Assembly (NCBI GenBank): GCA_046351455.1
Contig: JAXLYM010000003.1
Location: 434,001 to 498,000, forward strand
DNA from: JADJRH01 sp046351455
GTDB lineage: Bacteria > Myxococcota_A > Polyangia > Polyangiales > Polyangiaceae
DNA length: 64,000 nt
Direction: 5' to 3'
Both the position numbers and the translations under genes were made by a program. A model generated the notes under the pieces. It made no database searches. It saw nothing but the letters and a program-made list of their open reading frames with translations, and had not been told where the DNA came from. Position 1 is the stretch's first letter. Each line of letters begins with the position of its first letter. This document shows, in pieces, positions 53,555-62,078 of the stretch.

Positions 53555-54849
53555 GCGCGGGCGCGGAGGACGGCGCCGACGATCAGGAGCACGATGCCCG
53601 CGATCCCGGACAGCCCGGCGGCGGTGAGGACGAACATGCCCCCGACCTCGATGGTGGCGGTGCTGCTGGACATGATCGCGACGCCCGCCGCGAGGAGGAT
53701 GAGGCCGAGGCCGAGGAGACCGCCGCCGACGCCGAGGAGGATATTGCCCCTGCGGAGCTTCTTGATGTCGTGCCCTTCCGAGTCGAGCTCGGGGTCGGGC
53801 ATGTTCTTCGTATACGCGTCGAGCGTCCCGTAATCCGACGGCATGGGACCGGGCGGCCCGTAACCGGGCGGGCCGTAACCGGGCGGGACCGCGCCGGGCC
53901 CATACCCGGGCGGCGGCCCGTACATCGTGCCGGGCGGTGGAACCACGATGTTCGTCCCGCTCGCGGTCGGCGCGTTCACCGGGACTCCGGTCGCGGTCAA
54001 GATGGCAGTCGCCGTCGCGGCTCCGCCGACTCCAACGCTCGTCGGCGCGGTGCCCGCGGGGGGCGCTCCCTGCGCGACGCCCGGCACCCGGAGCCACTGC
54101 GCCGCCAGCGCGCTCTGCCGAGCGTGGTATTCCCAGAAGGCGTCCTCCCCCATCTGCGCCATGAACCGGCGCTGGACGGTCTCCAACGTCATGTCGCGGG
54201 CCGCATATTTGGTGACCTTCTCGTCGTACTCGTCGATGAACGATGTCGTCGACTGGCGCAGCCGAAACAGGGCCGCTTTGCCCATGTTCTGAAGGTGCTT
54301 GCGGCGCGCGTCGGTCACGCCGGCCTTCTCCCCCTCTTCGTCGAGCACCTTGAGCGCCGCGGCGGTGAGCGTCGGATCTTCGCGCAGCGCGCGGTGCAGA
54401 TCGGCCCGCTCCGTCGGTGTGAAGGAGGTCATCAGCTTGTTCATGCCGAGGACCGCTTCATCCATGTCGGCCATCGAGTTCCAGAGGCGCGCTTGCATGC
54501 CGGGGTGGAGGCGCCCGGCCTCCGGCAGCTCGTGGAACGAGGACGTGAGGAGCAGCGAGCGCAGCGTCTTGCGCACGAGCGGCCCCGCGCTCTCGAACCG
54601 CGGATCTTTGCCCATCTTGCTCTGCGCGTCCTTCGTCACGAGCGACGCCACGGAGCTCTGCGATTGGATGAAGCCGAGGCTCGTGTCGAGCCGCTTCAGG
54701 AAGCCTTCCATGTCGAGCGCCTGGAGCTCCGCGATCGACGGCACGGGGACAGCGGTCATCCCTTCCATGACGGCGCCGCAGCCGACCGCCCCGAGCCCCA
54801 TCGATCCGCCGGCGACCGCGCCCGCCTTGAGGAAGTTCCGCCTGTCCAT
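53551..54849 (-). CDS. Tat-exported lipoprotein with Pro-rich segment and C-terminal membrane helices
   Basis: 432 residues. The ATG at 54849 gives MDRRNFLKAGAVAGGSMGLGAVGC: a twin-arginine motif (RRNFLK) and a lipobox-like Cys. Residues 30-280 are helical and lack a known name (SIAELQALDMEGFLKRLDTSLGFIQ, SLLLTSSFHELPEAGRLHPGM, TSFIDEYDEKVTK). Then comes a PPGYGPPGYGPPG-type segment, and two C-terminal membrane helices (NILLGVGGGLLGLGLILLAAGVAIM and GMFVLTAAGLSGIAGIVLLIVGAVL). It overlaps the KS-CLF start by ATGA, so it heads the operon. A close paralog lies directly upstream. Role unknown; coexpression with a lipid synthase suggests handling of its product at the envelope. Confidence 0.75.
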   Translation of the reverse strand: MDRRNFLKAGAVAGGSMGLGAVGCGAVMEGMTAVPVPSIAELQALDMEGFLKRLDTSLGFIQSQSSVASLVTKDAQSKMGKDPRFESAGPLVRKTLRSLLLTSSFHELPEAGRLHPGMQARLWNSMADMDEAVLGMNKLMTSFTPTERADLHRALREDPTLTAAALKVLDEEGEKAGVTDARRKHLQNMGKAALFRLRQSTTSFIDEYDEKVTKYAARDMTLETVQRRFMAQMGEDAFWEYHARQSALAAQWLRVPGVAQGAPPAGTAPTSVGVGGAATATAILTATGVPVNAPTASGTNIVVPPPGTMYGPPPGYGPGAVPPGYGPPGYGPPGPMPSDYGTLDAYTKNMPDPELDSEGHDIKKLRRGNILLGVGGGLLGLGLILLAAGVAIMSSSTATIEVGGMFVLTAAGLSGIAGIVLLIVGAVLRARA

Positions 54850-55041
54850 CTTCCACCGATACCACGCAAGAATGGTGCACAGCAACGGCGGCGCAGATCT
54901 CCTCCCCGGCTGCATTCAGGCTGTGTAAGACACTGCACAACCTGCGCGGGACAATGCACGAGCGGTGGAGTCAGTGCGCGAGGCGGCGCAAGGATGGCGT
55001 GCCCGTCCGCTCAGCCCAGCATTCGCGGGGGACCGGGGCTC

Positions 55042-56151
55042 TCACGCGTCCGCCAGGATCACGGAGCCAGCGATGATGAGGGTGAGGCCCCCAATGAAGT
55101 GGGCCGCCGCGGCCAGCCACACGGGGAGGCTGATCGCCGGTCCAAAATAAGAGGAGGAAGCGACAATCGTGGCGGCGCCCAAACCGAGAACAATGGCCAA
55201 GCCGAAGCAAACGGCGCCCACGGCGAAGACGATGTTGCCTTTGCGGACCTCCCCGCGGTCGGGCACTCTCTTCTTGACGGGGGCCGTGGACGCGACCGGA
55301 GGCGGGGTCGCGGACGCCGATGGATGGTAAACGGAGACGTGCCAGTCGCTGGGCGTGGGGACAGGCGCGGCCTGCGCGATGCCCGGCACCCTCTGCCACG
55401 CGGCCAGGAGAGCGAGCTGCCGATCATGGTATTGCCAGAAGGCGTCCTCTCCCATCTGGGCCATCATCCAACGCTGAATCGCCTCCGCCGTCAGGTCGCG
55501 GGCGGCGACCCTCGTGAGCTTCTCGTCGTACTCGTCGATGAATCCAGTCGTCGACCGGCGCAGTCGAGACAGCGCGGCTTTGCCCACGTCCCCGAGGCGC
55601 CTGCGTTGCACGTCGTTCACGCCGGCCTTCTCCCCTTCTTCGTCGAGGGCCTTCAAAATGCGGGATCCCAGCGTCGCATCGTCGCGCAGCACGCGGTCGA
55701 GATCGGCCCGCTCCGTCGGCGTGAAGGACGTGACGAGCTTGTTCATCCCGAGCACCGCCTCATCCATCTCGCCCATCGAGGCCCAGAGTCGCGCCTGCAT
55801 TCCGGGGTGGAGGCGGCCCGCCTCGTCGAGGTCGTGGAACGAGGACGTGAGCAGCAGGGACCGGAACCCCTTGCGCAGGAGGTCCTCCGCGTGCTCGAAG
55901 CGCGGGTCCTTCCTGGCGAGGGCCGCCACGTCGCCCTTCACGAGCGAACCGAGCGTGCTCGACGACTGGATGAACCCGAGGCTGGTGTCGAGTCGCTTCA
56001 AGAAACCGCCCATGTCGAGCGCCTGAAGCTCCGCGATCGACGGCACCGGGGCGCTCGTCATCCCCTCCAGCACCGCGCCGCAACCCGCCGCGCCGAGGCC
56101 CAAGGAGCCGCCCGCCACCACCCCAGCCTTGAGGAAATCGCGCCGGTCCAT
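55042..56151 (-). CDS. Tat-exported lipoprotein, paralog of the neighbouring gene
   Basis: 369 residues from ATG 56151 with MDRRDFLKAGVVAGGSLGLGAAGC, nearly the same leader as its neighbour at 53551-54849. The helical region aligns almost block for block (SIAELQALDMGGFLKRLDTSLGFIQ, SLLLTSSFHDLDEAGRLHPGM, TGFIDEYDEKLTR, MAQMGEDAFWQYHDRQ). It lacks the PPGYG repeat; the C-terminus has two membrane helices (VFAVGAVCFGLAIVLGLGAATIV; VWLAAAAHFIGGLTLIIAGSVIL). It is clearly a tandem duplication in the same orientation. The 192-base gap between them holds no gene and may contain the operon promoter. Function unknown. Confidence 0.75.
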   Translation of the reverse strand: MDRRDFLKAGVVAGGSLGLGAAGCGAVLEGMTSAPVPSIAELQALDMGGFLKRLDTSLGFIQSSSTLGSLVKGDVAALARKDPRFEHAEDLLRKGFRSLLLTSSFHDLDEAGRLHPGMQARLWASMGEMDEAVLGMNKLVTSFTPTERADLDRVLRDDATLGSRILKALDEEGEKAGVNDVQRRRLGDVGKAALSRLRRSTTGFIDEYDEKLTRVAARDLTAEAIQRWMMAQMGEDAFWQYHDRQLALLAAWQRVPGIAQAAPVPTPSDWHVSVYHPSASATPPPVASTAPVKKRVPDRGEVRKGNIVFAVGAVCFGLAIVLGLGAATIVASSSYFGPAISLPVWLAAAAHFIGGLTLIIAGSVILADA

Positions 56152-56279
56152 GTCCCACGGATGCACGCAAGATCGGTGCTCGTGGGCGCTCGCGTCCGGC
56201 GCTGTGAAAACGAGACTTTACGGGGATGACGGCGGCACCGAATGCGCACAGTGCGCGCAACGGCGCACGGGCGGCGGCG

Positions 56280-58106
56280 TCACCTCGGCTCGGGCAGGAT
56301 CACGACCTGGTTGATCGGCTGCACGTTCATGCCGCCGGGGTATCCGTAGGACACCCACGCGGAGTACGAGGGAGTGCCCGGATTGCCGGTCATCGGGGAG
56401 CCCCAGCCCCACACCCAGAGGCCGAACGGCGCGTCGCTCCGGATCTCGTGGCGGCCCGTCGAGCAGTTGCCCACCGGCTGGAAGTCGCCAGTCGTCAGGT
56501 CGACGCGCGTCCATTCGTAGTCGCCGACTCCCTGCCATCCGCCGACGACTCCGGCGCAGTCGAGCGTCACGTCGCGGAACGTTCCGTCCTTCTTTTTGCG
56601 GACGAGCACGAGGTTCGTCTCCGGATACGTGGGGTCCGTGAAGAAGACGTAGCTCGACATGTACTGGCCCGTCGGCACGCCGATGACCGCGTCCGCGTCC
56701 CCGATTCCACCCATGCCGGGCACGTACTGCGAGCTGACCATGTACGAGAAGAGGAGGAACGGGTGATCCTGATCCTGGCTGTTCACGACGAAGGGAGTCG
56801 AGGAGAGGAATTCGACCACCTGACCCTGATTGAGCTTCGCGGGGCCGCCCACGTCGTCGCTCCACGTCAGCTTGGTGCCGTCGACCGCTCCGATCAGGCG
56901 CCACAGCGCAGGCTCCCCCGCGCGCGGGCGGTGCATGACGCCGACGTACTCGCTGCCGAGCGCGCGCACCGGAGGCACCATCTGCTCGCCGTGGTCACAG
57001 GCGGAGATGTTGACGGGCACGTACATGCACGGGTGTCCGGCCATCAGTCCGACCGGCTTGTCGGACTGGATGACGCTGCCGGTCAGCTCGTCGTCCTGCG
57101 TGATCTGCGCGTGCTCGCCGCGGTTCAGCGTGAATTTGACCACCGTGTTCGCCGGCGAGGACGGGATCGGCCCGCTCCCCTGGAGCGCCACGACTGGCAC
57201 CATGGAAACCTCGGTGTCGTCCTCCGCGGCGATGATGTTCATCGACGGCGCCACCGCGCCCGGCGTCCACCCCCCGTAGGCGTCGGCCGCGATGTAGTTC
57301 GTGTCCCAGGAAGAGACCGGCAATAACAGAGAAGCGCCCGTCACCTCCGAACCGCCGCCCGCGTACGGGTTGAACTGATAGGCCACCACCGGGACGTCGC
57401 TCGTGATGTGGAACGAGTTGCCCACGCCCGTGCCGGAGAAGGTGACGCCGCTCGGGACGGCGGAGGGCTTCGGACAATAGATGTTCGGGATATCCGGCTT
57501 CGCGCCCGTGGGGCCGGAGAGGAACAGAATGGCCACCTCCCCCGGCGGGATGCCCGCGGCCGCGTCGATCGGCGTGTACGTGAGATCCGGGCCGCTCCCG
57601 GAGGGGATATACGCGAAGCTCCCGACGTCGAGCGCCTGTCCGTCGTACTCGACCGCGATGTGCGCCGGGACGTTCCAGGTGTTCGCGATGAAGGCCGTGA
57701 AGCACACCGTCTTGAACAGGTTGTCCATGAAGGTCGAGTAATACTCGCACCCGACAGACTGCTTGTTATGGACCGCCGCCGCGCACGCGTCGGTGCATTG
57801 AACGGCGGTGAGGTCGCACCCGTCCGTGCCTTTGCACGTCTCGACGACGTTGCCCTGACAGTCGAGGACCGCGTGGAGATCCGGTGAGCACGAGAGGCAG
57901 AAGCCGCCGGTGCCTCCGCTCGTGCTGATGTCGCCGCCGAGGCTGCCCGCGCCGCCGCCGGCGCCTCCGCTGCGACTCGTGGTGTCGGCCGCACCCCCGG
58001 TGCTCGTGGTGGTCGCGACGCCGCCGTCACGGGCCCCGGAGCTCGGTGGGTGGGTGGAGCACGCCGCGAGCACCGCGACGAGCACCGGGACGAGAACGCG
58101 TTTCAC
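56280..58106 (-). CDS. IgGFc-binding-domain-type surface lipoprotein
   Basis: 608 residues from GTG 58106 (GGGAGG seven bases upstream). Lipoprotein signal RVLVPVLVAVLAAC, then a Gly/Ser/Thr spacer, then a short Cys-rich segment (GGFCLSCSPDLHAVLDCQG, CKGTDGCDLTAVQCTDAC). Residues 110-608 match the pattern of IgGFc_binding-type proteins: ITSDVPVVAYQFNPYAGGGSEVTGASLLLPVSSWDTNY, APSMNIIAAEDDTEVSMVP, LNRGEHAQITQDDELTGSVIQSDKPVGLMAGHPC, and VLSSEY-like GSEYVGVMHRPR. Known only as a putative adhesion or binding fold in bacteria. A longer ORF start at 58163 precedes the signal peptide and was rejected. It stands alone between the lipoprotein pair and the beta-oxidation genes. Confidence 0.8.
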   Translation of the reverse strand: MKRVLVPVLVAVLAACSTHPPSSGARDGGVATTTSTGGAADTTSRSGGAGGGAGSLGGDISTSGGTGGFCLSCSPDLHAVLDCQGNVVETCKGTDGCDLTAVQCTDACAAAVHNKQSVGCEYYSTFMDNLFKTVCFTAFIANTWNVPAHIAVEYDGQALDVGSFAYIPSGSGPDLTYTPIDAAAGIPPGEVAILFLSGPTGAKPDIPNIYCPKPSAVPSGVTFSGTGVGNSFHITSDVPVVAYQFNPYAGGGSEVTGASLLLPVSSWDTNYIAADAYGGWTPGAVAPSMNIIAAEDDTEVSMVPVVALQGSGPIPSSPANTVVKFTLNRGEHAQITQDDELTGSVIQSDKPVGLMAGHPCMYVPVNISACDHGEQMVPPVRALGSEYVGVMHRPRAGEPALWRLIGAVDGTKLTWSDDVGGPAKLNQGQVVEFLSSTPFVVNSQDQDHPFLLFSYMVSSQYVPGMGGIGDADAVIGVPTGQYMSSYVFFTDPTYPETNLVLVRKKKDGTFRDVTLDCAGVVGGWQGVGDYEWTRVDLTTGDFQPVGNCSTGRHEIRSDAPFGLWVWGWGSPMTGNPGTPSYSAWVSYGYPGGMNVQPINQVVILPEPR

Positions 58107-58292
58107 GAGTGCCTCCCTTTCCGGCCCCCCGCGGGGCCCCATGAAGTTTATTCGCGGACGCACCCGCGGCGTGAAAATCGGCCCGCACGTCGAAGGGACC
58201 CCGAGCGAGGTCGCGCGATCCGGTCTCCCGCGCGCGCGTGGACGAGGCTACTCTGGAGGTGGGCAGTCGAAGGAGGGAGTCGAGAGAGGCAG

Positions 58293-58316
58293 CCTCGGGA
58301 CCGGGCGATCCCGAGG
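58293..58316 (-). terminator. Possible hairpin terminator after the thiolase gene
   Basis: CCTCGGGA and TCCCGAGG form a perfect eight-base stem with an eight-base loop 12 bases after the thiolase stop. There is no clear T-run on either side, so it may be a Rho-linked or RNA-stabilising hairpin rather than an intrinsic terminator. Confidence 0.4.
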
Positions 58317-58327
58317 TGGGCAGTCCG

Positions 58328-59506
58328 TCAGGAGGCCTTCTGGCTGTACGCTTCCAGGAGGCCGGCCGCGCCCATGCCGCCGCCGATGCACATCGTGACG
58401 ATCGCGTAGCGACCGCCGCGGCGCTTCAGCTCGTGGAGGGCCGTCGCGGTGAGCTTCGCGCCGGTGCACCCGAGCGGGTGGCCGAGGGCGATCGCGCCGC
58501 CGTTCACGTTGAGGCGATCCTCCGGGATCTCCAGCGAACGCACGACGTGGAGGCCCTGGCTCGCGAACGCCTCGTTGAGCTCGAAGAGGTCGATGTCGGA
58601 GATCTTGAGCCCGGTCTTCTCCAGCAGCTTCTTCACCGCCGGGATCGGCCCGATGCCCATGATCGCCGGATCGACGCCGGTCGTCGCGAACGCGCGGAAA
58701 TAACCGAGCGGCGTGACGCCGAGCGAGGCGGCCTTCTCCTTCGTCGTGACGAGCGCCGCGGCCGCGCCGTCGGACAGAGGCGAGGAGTTGCCCGCGGTCA
58801 CGCTGCCCACCGTCGCGAACGCCGGCTTGAGCTGCCCGAGGCCTTCGAGCGTCGTGTCGTCGCGCACCAGCTCGTCGTTGGCGAACTCGCTCACCACAGC
58901 CTCGTTGCCGCGGTAATTCGTCACCTGGAGCGGGATGATCTCGTCCTTGAATTTGCCCGCCGCCTTCGCCGCCGCCGCCTTCTTCTGGCTGGCGAGGGCG
59001 AACTTGTCCTGGTCCTCCCGCGCGATGTTGAAGCGCTTCGCCACGTTCTCGGCCGTGATGCCCATCGGGGTGTACACGGTCGGGAAGCGGCTCATCGCCT
59101 CGGGAGAGACGCTGATCTTGTTGCCGGTCATCGGCACCATGCTCATCGACTCCACGCCGCCCGCGATCACGATGTCGTTGGATCCGATCGCGATCGCCCC
59201 GGCCGCGAGCGCGATCGCCTGCAGGCCCGAGGAGCAGAATCGATTGATGGTCATGGCCGACGACGTGTCGGGCAGGCCTCCGAGGAAGCCGGCGGGACGG
59301 GCGATGTTGAGGCCCTGTTCGCCTTCGGGCATCGCGCAGCCGAGGATCAGATCCTCGACGTCCGCGGGGTTCAAGTTGGGCACGCGGGCGAGGAGGCCCT
59401 TGATCACCTGACCGGCCATCTCGTCCGGCCGCATCTGCGCGAGCGAGCCCTTGAGGGCGCGTCCGACGGCGGAACGGACCGCACAGGCAATGACGATGTC
59501 TTTCAT
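58328..59506 (-). CDS. fadA: Thiolase (acetyl-CoA acyltransferase), beta-oxidation FadA type
   Basis: 392 residues, standard thiolase length. Nucleophile Cys91 in NRFCSSGLQAIA; the second half carries GGAIALGHPLGCTGA (catalytic His) and TMCIGGGMGAA (catalytic Cys). FELNEAFASQ and MGIGPIPAVKK are also typical. It cleaves 3-ketoacyl-CoA to acetyl-CoA and a shortened acyl-CoA, the last step of beta-oxidation. The gene lies 24 bases after the large hydratase/dehydrogenase gene, the same order as fadN-fadA. A biosynthetic acetoacetyl-CoA thiolase is less likely given the pairing. No frameshift or missing residue is seen. Confidence 0.93.
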   Translation of the reverse strand: MKDIVIACAVRSAVGRALKGSLAQMRPDEMAGQVIKGLLARVPNLNPADVEDLILGCAMPEGEQGLNIARPAGFLGGLPDTSSAMTINRFCSSGLQAIALAAGAIAIGSNDIVIAGGVESMSMVPMTGNKISVSPEAMSRFPTVYTPMGITAENVAKRFNIAREDQDKFALASQKKAAAAKAAGKFKDEIIPLQVTNYRGNEAVVSEFANDELVRDDTTLEGLGQLKPAFATVGSVTAGNSSPLSDGAAAALVTTKEKAASLGVTPLGYFRAFATTGVDPAIMGIGPIPAVKKLLEKTGLKISDIDLFELNEAFASQGLHVVRSLEIPEDRLNVNGGAIALGHPLGCTGAKLTATALHELKRRGGRYAIVTMCIGGGMGAAGLLEAYSQKAS

Positions 59507-59530
59507 GGCAATTCTCCTGTTCCGTACCCG

Positions 59531-61906
59531 TTAGTTGCGAAGGGGCTTGTTGTTCATGAGCATGTACTGCATGCGCTCCAGGGACTTCTGCTCTCCGCAG
59601 AGCGAGACGAACACCTCGCGCTCCAGGGCCAGCATCTCGTCCTCGGTCACCTCGCGCGCCGCGCCGCCCCAGCCGCCGCACAGCACCTCGGCCAATTTGC
59701 GGGCGATCTTCGCGTCGTGCTCGGTCGCGTATCCGCCGGCCACCAGCGTGTCCACCATCATGTGCAAAGTGGCAATGCCGGACGCGCCGGGGAGCCGGTA
59801 CGCGCGCGGCGTCGGCGGGTGATAGCCGCTCATCGCCATGCCGAGCGCGCGGGCCTTCGCGTCCGCCAATTGACGAGCACGATCGAACGAGATGCCGTCG
59901 TTCTTGCGGAAGAACCCGAGCTGCTTCGCCTCCTCCGCGCTGGTCGCGACCTTCGCGAGGGCGATGTTCTTGAACACCTGCGCGACGTATTCAAACACGT
60001 TCGCGTTGACGCCCTCGGGGATCCCTTCGAGCGCGCGCCACAGCATGTTGAGCGTGCCGGCGCCGCCGGGGATGAGGCCGACGCCCACCTCGACGAGGCC
60101 TGAATACGTCTCCGCCGCCGCCTGCACGGCCGCGGACGCGAGGCACAGCTCCAGACCGCCGCCGAGCGCCATGCCGTACGGCGCGGCGACGACAGGCACC
60201 CTGGAGTACTTGACCCGCTGCATCGCGCCCTGGAACTGGCCCACGAGCGTGCGGATCTGATCGAACTGCTGCGAGGAGCCGGCCATCGCGATCATGAACA
60301 GGTTGGCGCCCACGCAGAAGTGCTCGCCCTGGTTCGCGAGGACGACCGCCTTGAAGTCGCGCTCCGCGAGGTCGATCGCCTGCACGAGGAGGTTGCCCAC
60401 GTCCGCGTCGATGCTGTTCGCCTTGGTCTTGAAGGTGATCCCGAGCACGCCGTCGCCGAGGTCCCACGCCTCCGCGCCGTCGTTCTTGAGGAGCGCCGTG
60501 CCGTTGCCGCGCAGATCCGCGAGCGTCGCGTAGCGCGGATCGGCCTTCTTCGCGACGTACTCGCCCTTCGCGAGATCGTACTCCGCGCCGTCCGCGCGGT
60601 AGAACGCGGTGGCGCCGCTCTCCTTCATCTTGAGGATCGACGCGGGCAGGCTCACGCCGGCCTCCAGCATCTTGTCCACGGTCTCCGCGAAGCCGAGCGC
60701 GTCCCACGTCTCGAACGGGCCGAGCTCCCAGTTGTAGCCCCACTTCATCGCGTCATCGACGGCGCGCACGCTGTCGGTGATCTCGCCGATGCGGCGCGCG
60801 GAGTACGCGAGCGAGCCGTACATCACCTTGCGCGCGAACGCGCCGGCCTTGCCCTGATCCGCGACGAGCGCCTTCACGCGCGCCCGCGGATCTTCGATCT
60901 TCTCGACCTTCTTCGTGGCCTTCTTGATCGTCTCGTCGCCGCCCTTCGCGCGGTACGTGAGCGTCGCCGGATCGAGCGTCTCGATCGTGCCGTCCTTCTG
61001 CCGCTTGTAGAAGCCGCCCCTCGTCTTGTCGCCGAGGATCTTCTTCTCGACCATCGACCGGATGTACGCGGGCACCTCGAAGACGCTGCGCTCCTCGTCT
61101 TGCGTGAGCGACTGGTAGCAGTTGTCCGCGACGTGCGCGAACGTGTCGAGGCCGACGACGTCCGCGGTGCGGAAGCTCGCGCTCTTCGGGTGCGCCATCG
61201 CCACGCCGGTGATCGCGTCGACGTCCTCGGGGGTGAGGCCGTCCTTCAGCATCAGGTGGATCGTCGCCATCATCGCGTGCGCGCCGATGCGGTTGCCGAT
61301 GAAGTTCGGAGTGTCCTTCGCGACGACGACGCCCTTGCCCAGCGCGTTCTCGCCGAAGCGCGTGACGCGCGCCATCACCGCGGGATCCGTCTCTTCGCCC
61401 GGCACGAGCTCGAGGAGCTTCATGTAGCGAACCGGGTTGAAGAAGTGCATGACGACGAAGCGCTTCTTGAAGCTCTCCGAGCGGCCCGCGACCATCTGCG
61501 CGATCTGCAGGCCCGAGGTGTTCGACGCGATGATCGTGTCGGGGCCGATCTTCGCTTCGAGCTTCTCGAAGAGACGCTGTTTGTCGGCCATCCGCTCGAT
61601 GATCGCCTCGATGACGAGGTCGCAGTCACTCACCTTGTCGAGGTCGTCTTCCGTGTTGCCGATCTCGATGAGGCGCGCGATCGAGGGGTGGAACAGCGCG
61701 GCGGGGCGAGCCTTCAGCGCCTTCTCCAGCCCGCCGGCGGAGAAGCGGTTGCGAGCCGATTTGCTCTTCGCCTCGGCCTCGGTGAGGTTCGGCGGGACGA
61801 TGTCGAGGAGCACGACCGAGACGCCGGCGTTGGCGAAGTGCGCGGCGATGCCGCTGCCCATGACGCCTGCGCCGATGACGCAGGCTCGGCGAATAGGCTT
61901 GTTCAT
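59531..61906 (-). CDS. fadN: Fused 3-hydroxyacyl-CoA dehydrogenase/enoyl-CoA hydratase (FadN-like)
   Basis: 791 residues. The dehydrogenase part comes first: ACVIGAGVMGSGIAAHFANAGVSVVLLD, VIEAIIERMADKQRLFEKLE, IIASNTSGLQIAQM, VVMHFFNPVRYMKLLELVPG, and PNFIGNRIGAH. The hydratase/isomerase part follows from about 470: VVLANQGEHFCVGANLFM, VVAAPYGMALGGGLELCLAS and VGVGLIPGGAGT. This order (dehydrogenase, then hydratase) is that of Bacillus FadN and the reverse of E. coli FadB. It hydrates enoyl-CoA and oxidises the product with NAD. A neighbouring AraC-type regulator gene lies 172 bases upstream on the same strand and could control it. Confidence 0.93.
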   Translation of the reverse strand: MNKPIRRACVIGAGVMGSGIAAHFANAGVSVVLLDIVPPNLTEAEAKSKSARNRFSAGGLEKALKARPAALFHPSIARLIEIGNTEDDLDKVSDCDLVIEAIIERMADKQRLFEKLEAKIGPDTIIASNTSGLQIAQMVAGRSESFKKRFVVMHFFNPVRYMKLLELVPGEETDPAVMARVTRFGENALGKGVVVAKDTPNFIGNRIGAHAMMATIHLMLKDGLTPEDVDAITGVAMAHPKSASFRTADVVGLDTFAHVADNCYQSLTQDEERSVFEVPAYIRSMVEKKILGDKTRGGFYKRQKDGTIETLDPATLTYRAKGGDETIKKATKKVEKIEDPRARVKALVADQGKAGAFARKVMYGSLAYSARRIGEITDSVRAVDDAMKWGYNWELGPFETWDALGFAETVDKMLEAGVSLPASILKMKESGATAFYRADGAEYDLAKGEYVAKKADPRYATLADLRGNGTALLKNDGAEAWDLGDGVLGITFKTKANSIDADVGNLLVQAIDLAERDFKAVVLANQGEHFCVGANLFMIAMAGSSQQFDQIRTLVGQFQGAMQRVKYSRVPVVAAPYGMALGGGLELCLASAAVQAAAETYSGLVEVGVGLIPGGAGTLNMLWRALEGIPEGVNANVFEYVAQVFKNIALAKVATSAEEAKQLGFFRKNDGISFDRARQLADAKARALGMAMSGYHPPTPRAYRLPGASGIATLHMMVDTLVAGGYATEHDAKIARKLAEVLCGGWGGAAREVTEDEMLALEREVFVSLCGEQKSLERMQYMLMNNKPLRN

Positions 61907-62078
61907 GCGTGGATCCTGTCGCAAGGGTGGACGTGTGCCCGGGCGGAATGCCGCCGCGCAGGGCCGCGCGCAACCGAAAACGTTACGCGCCGCAGCAAGC
62001 GCCGAAACATCTGCAATCCGAGCGGATCCGTGATCCGAGAAGGCCTCTTCGCACGCGGGCCAACTCGGGAGTTGCGCC

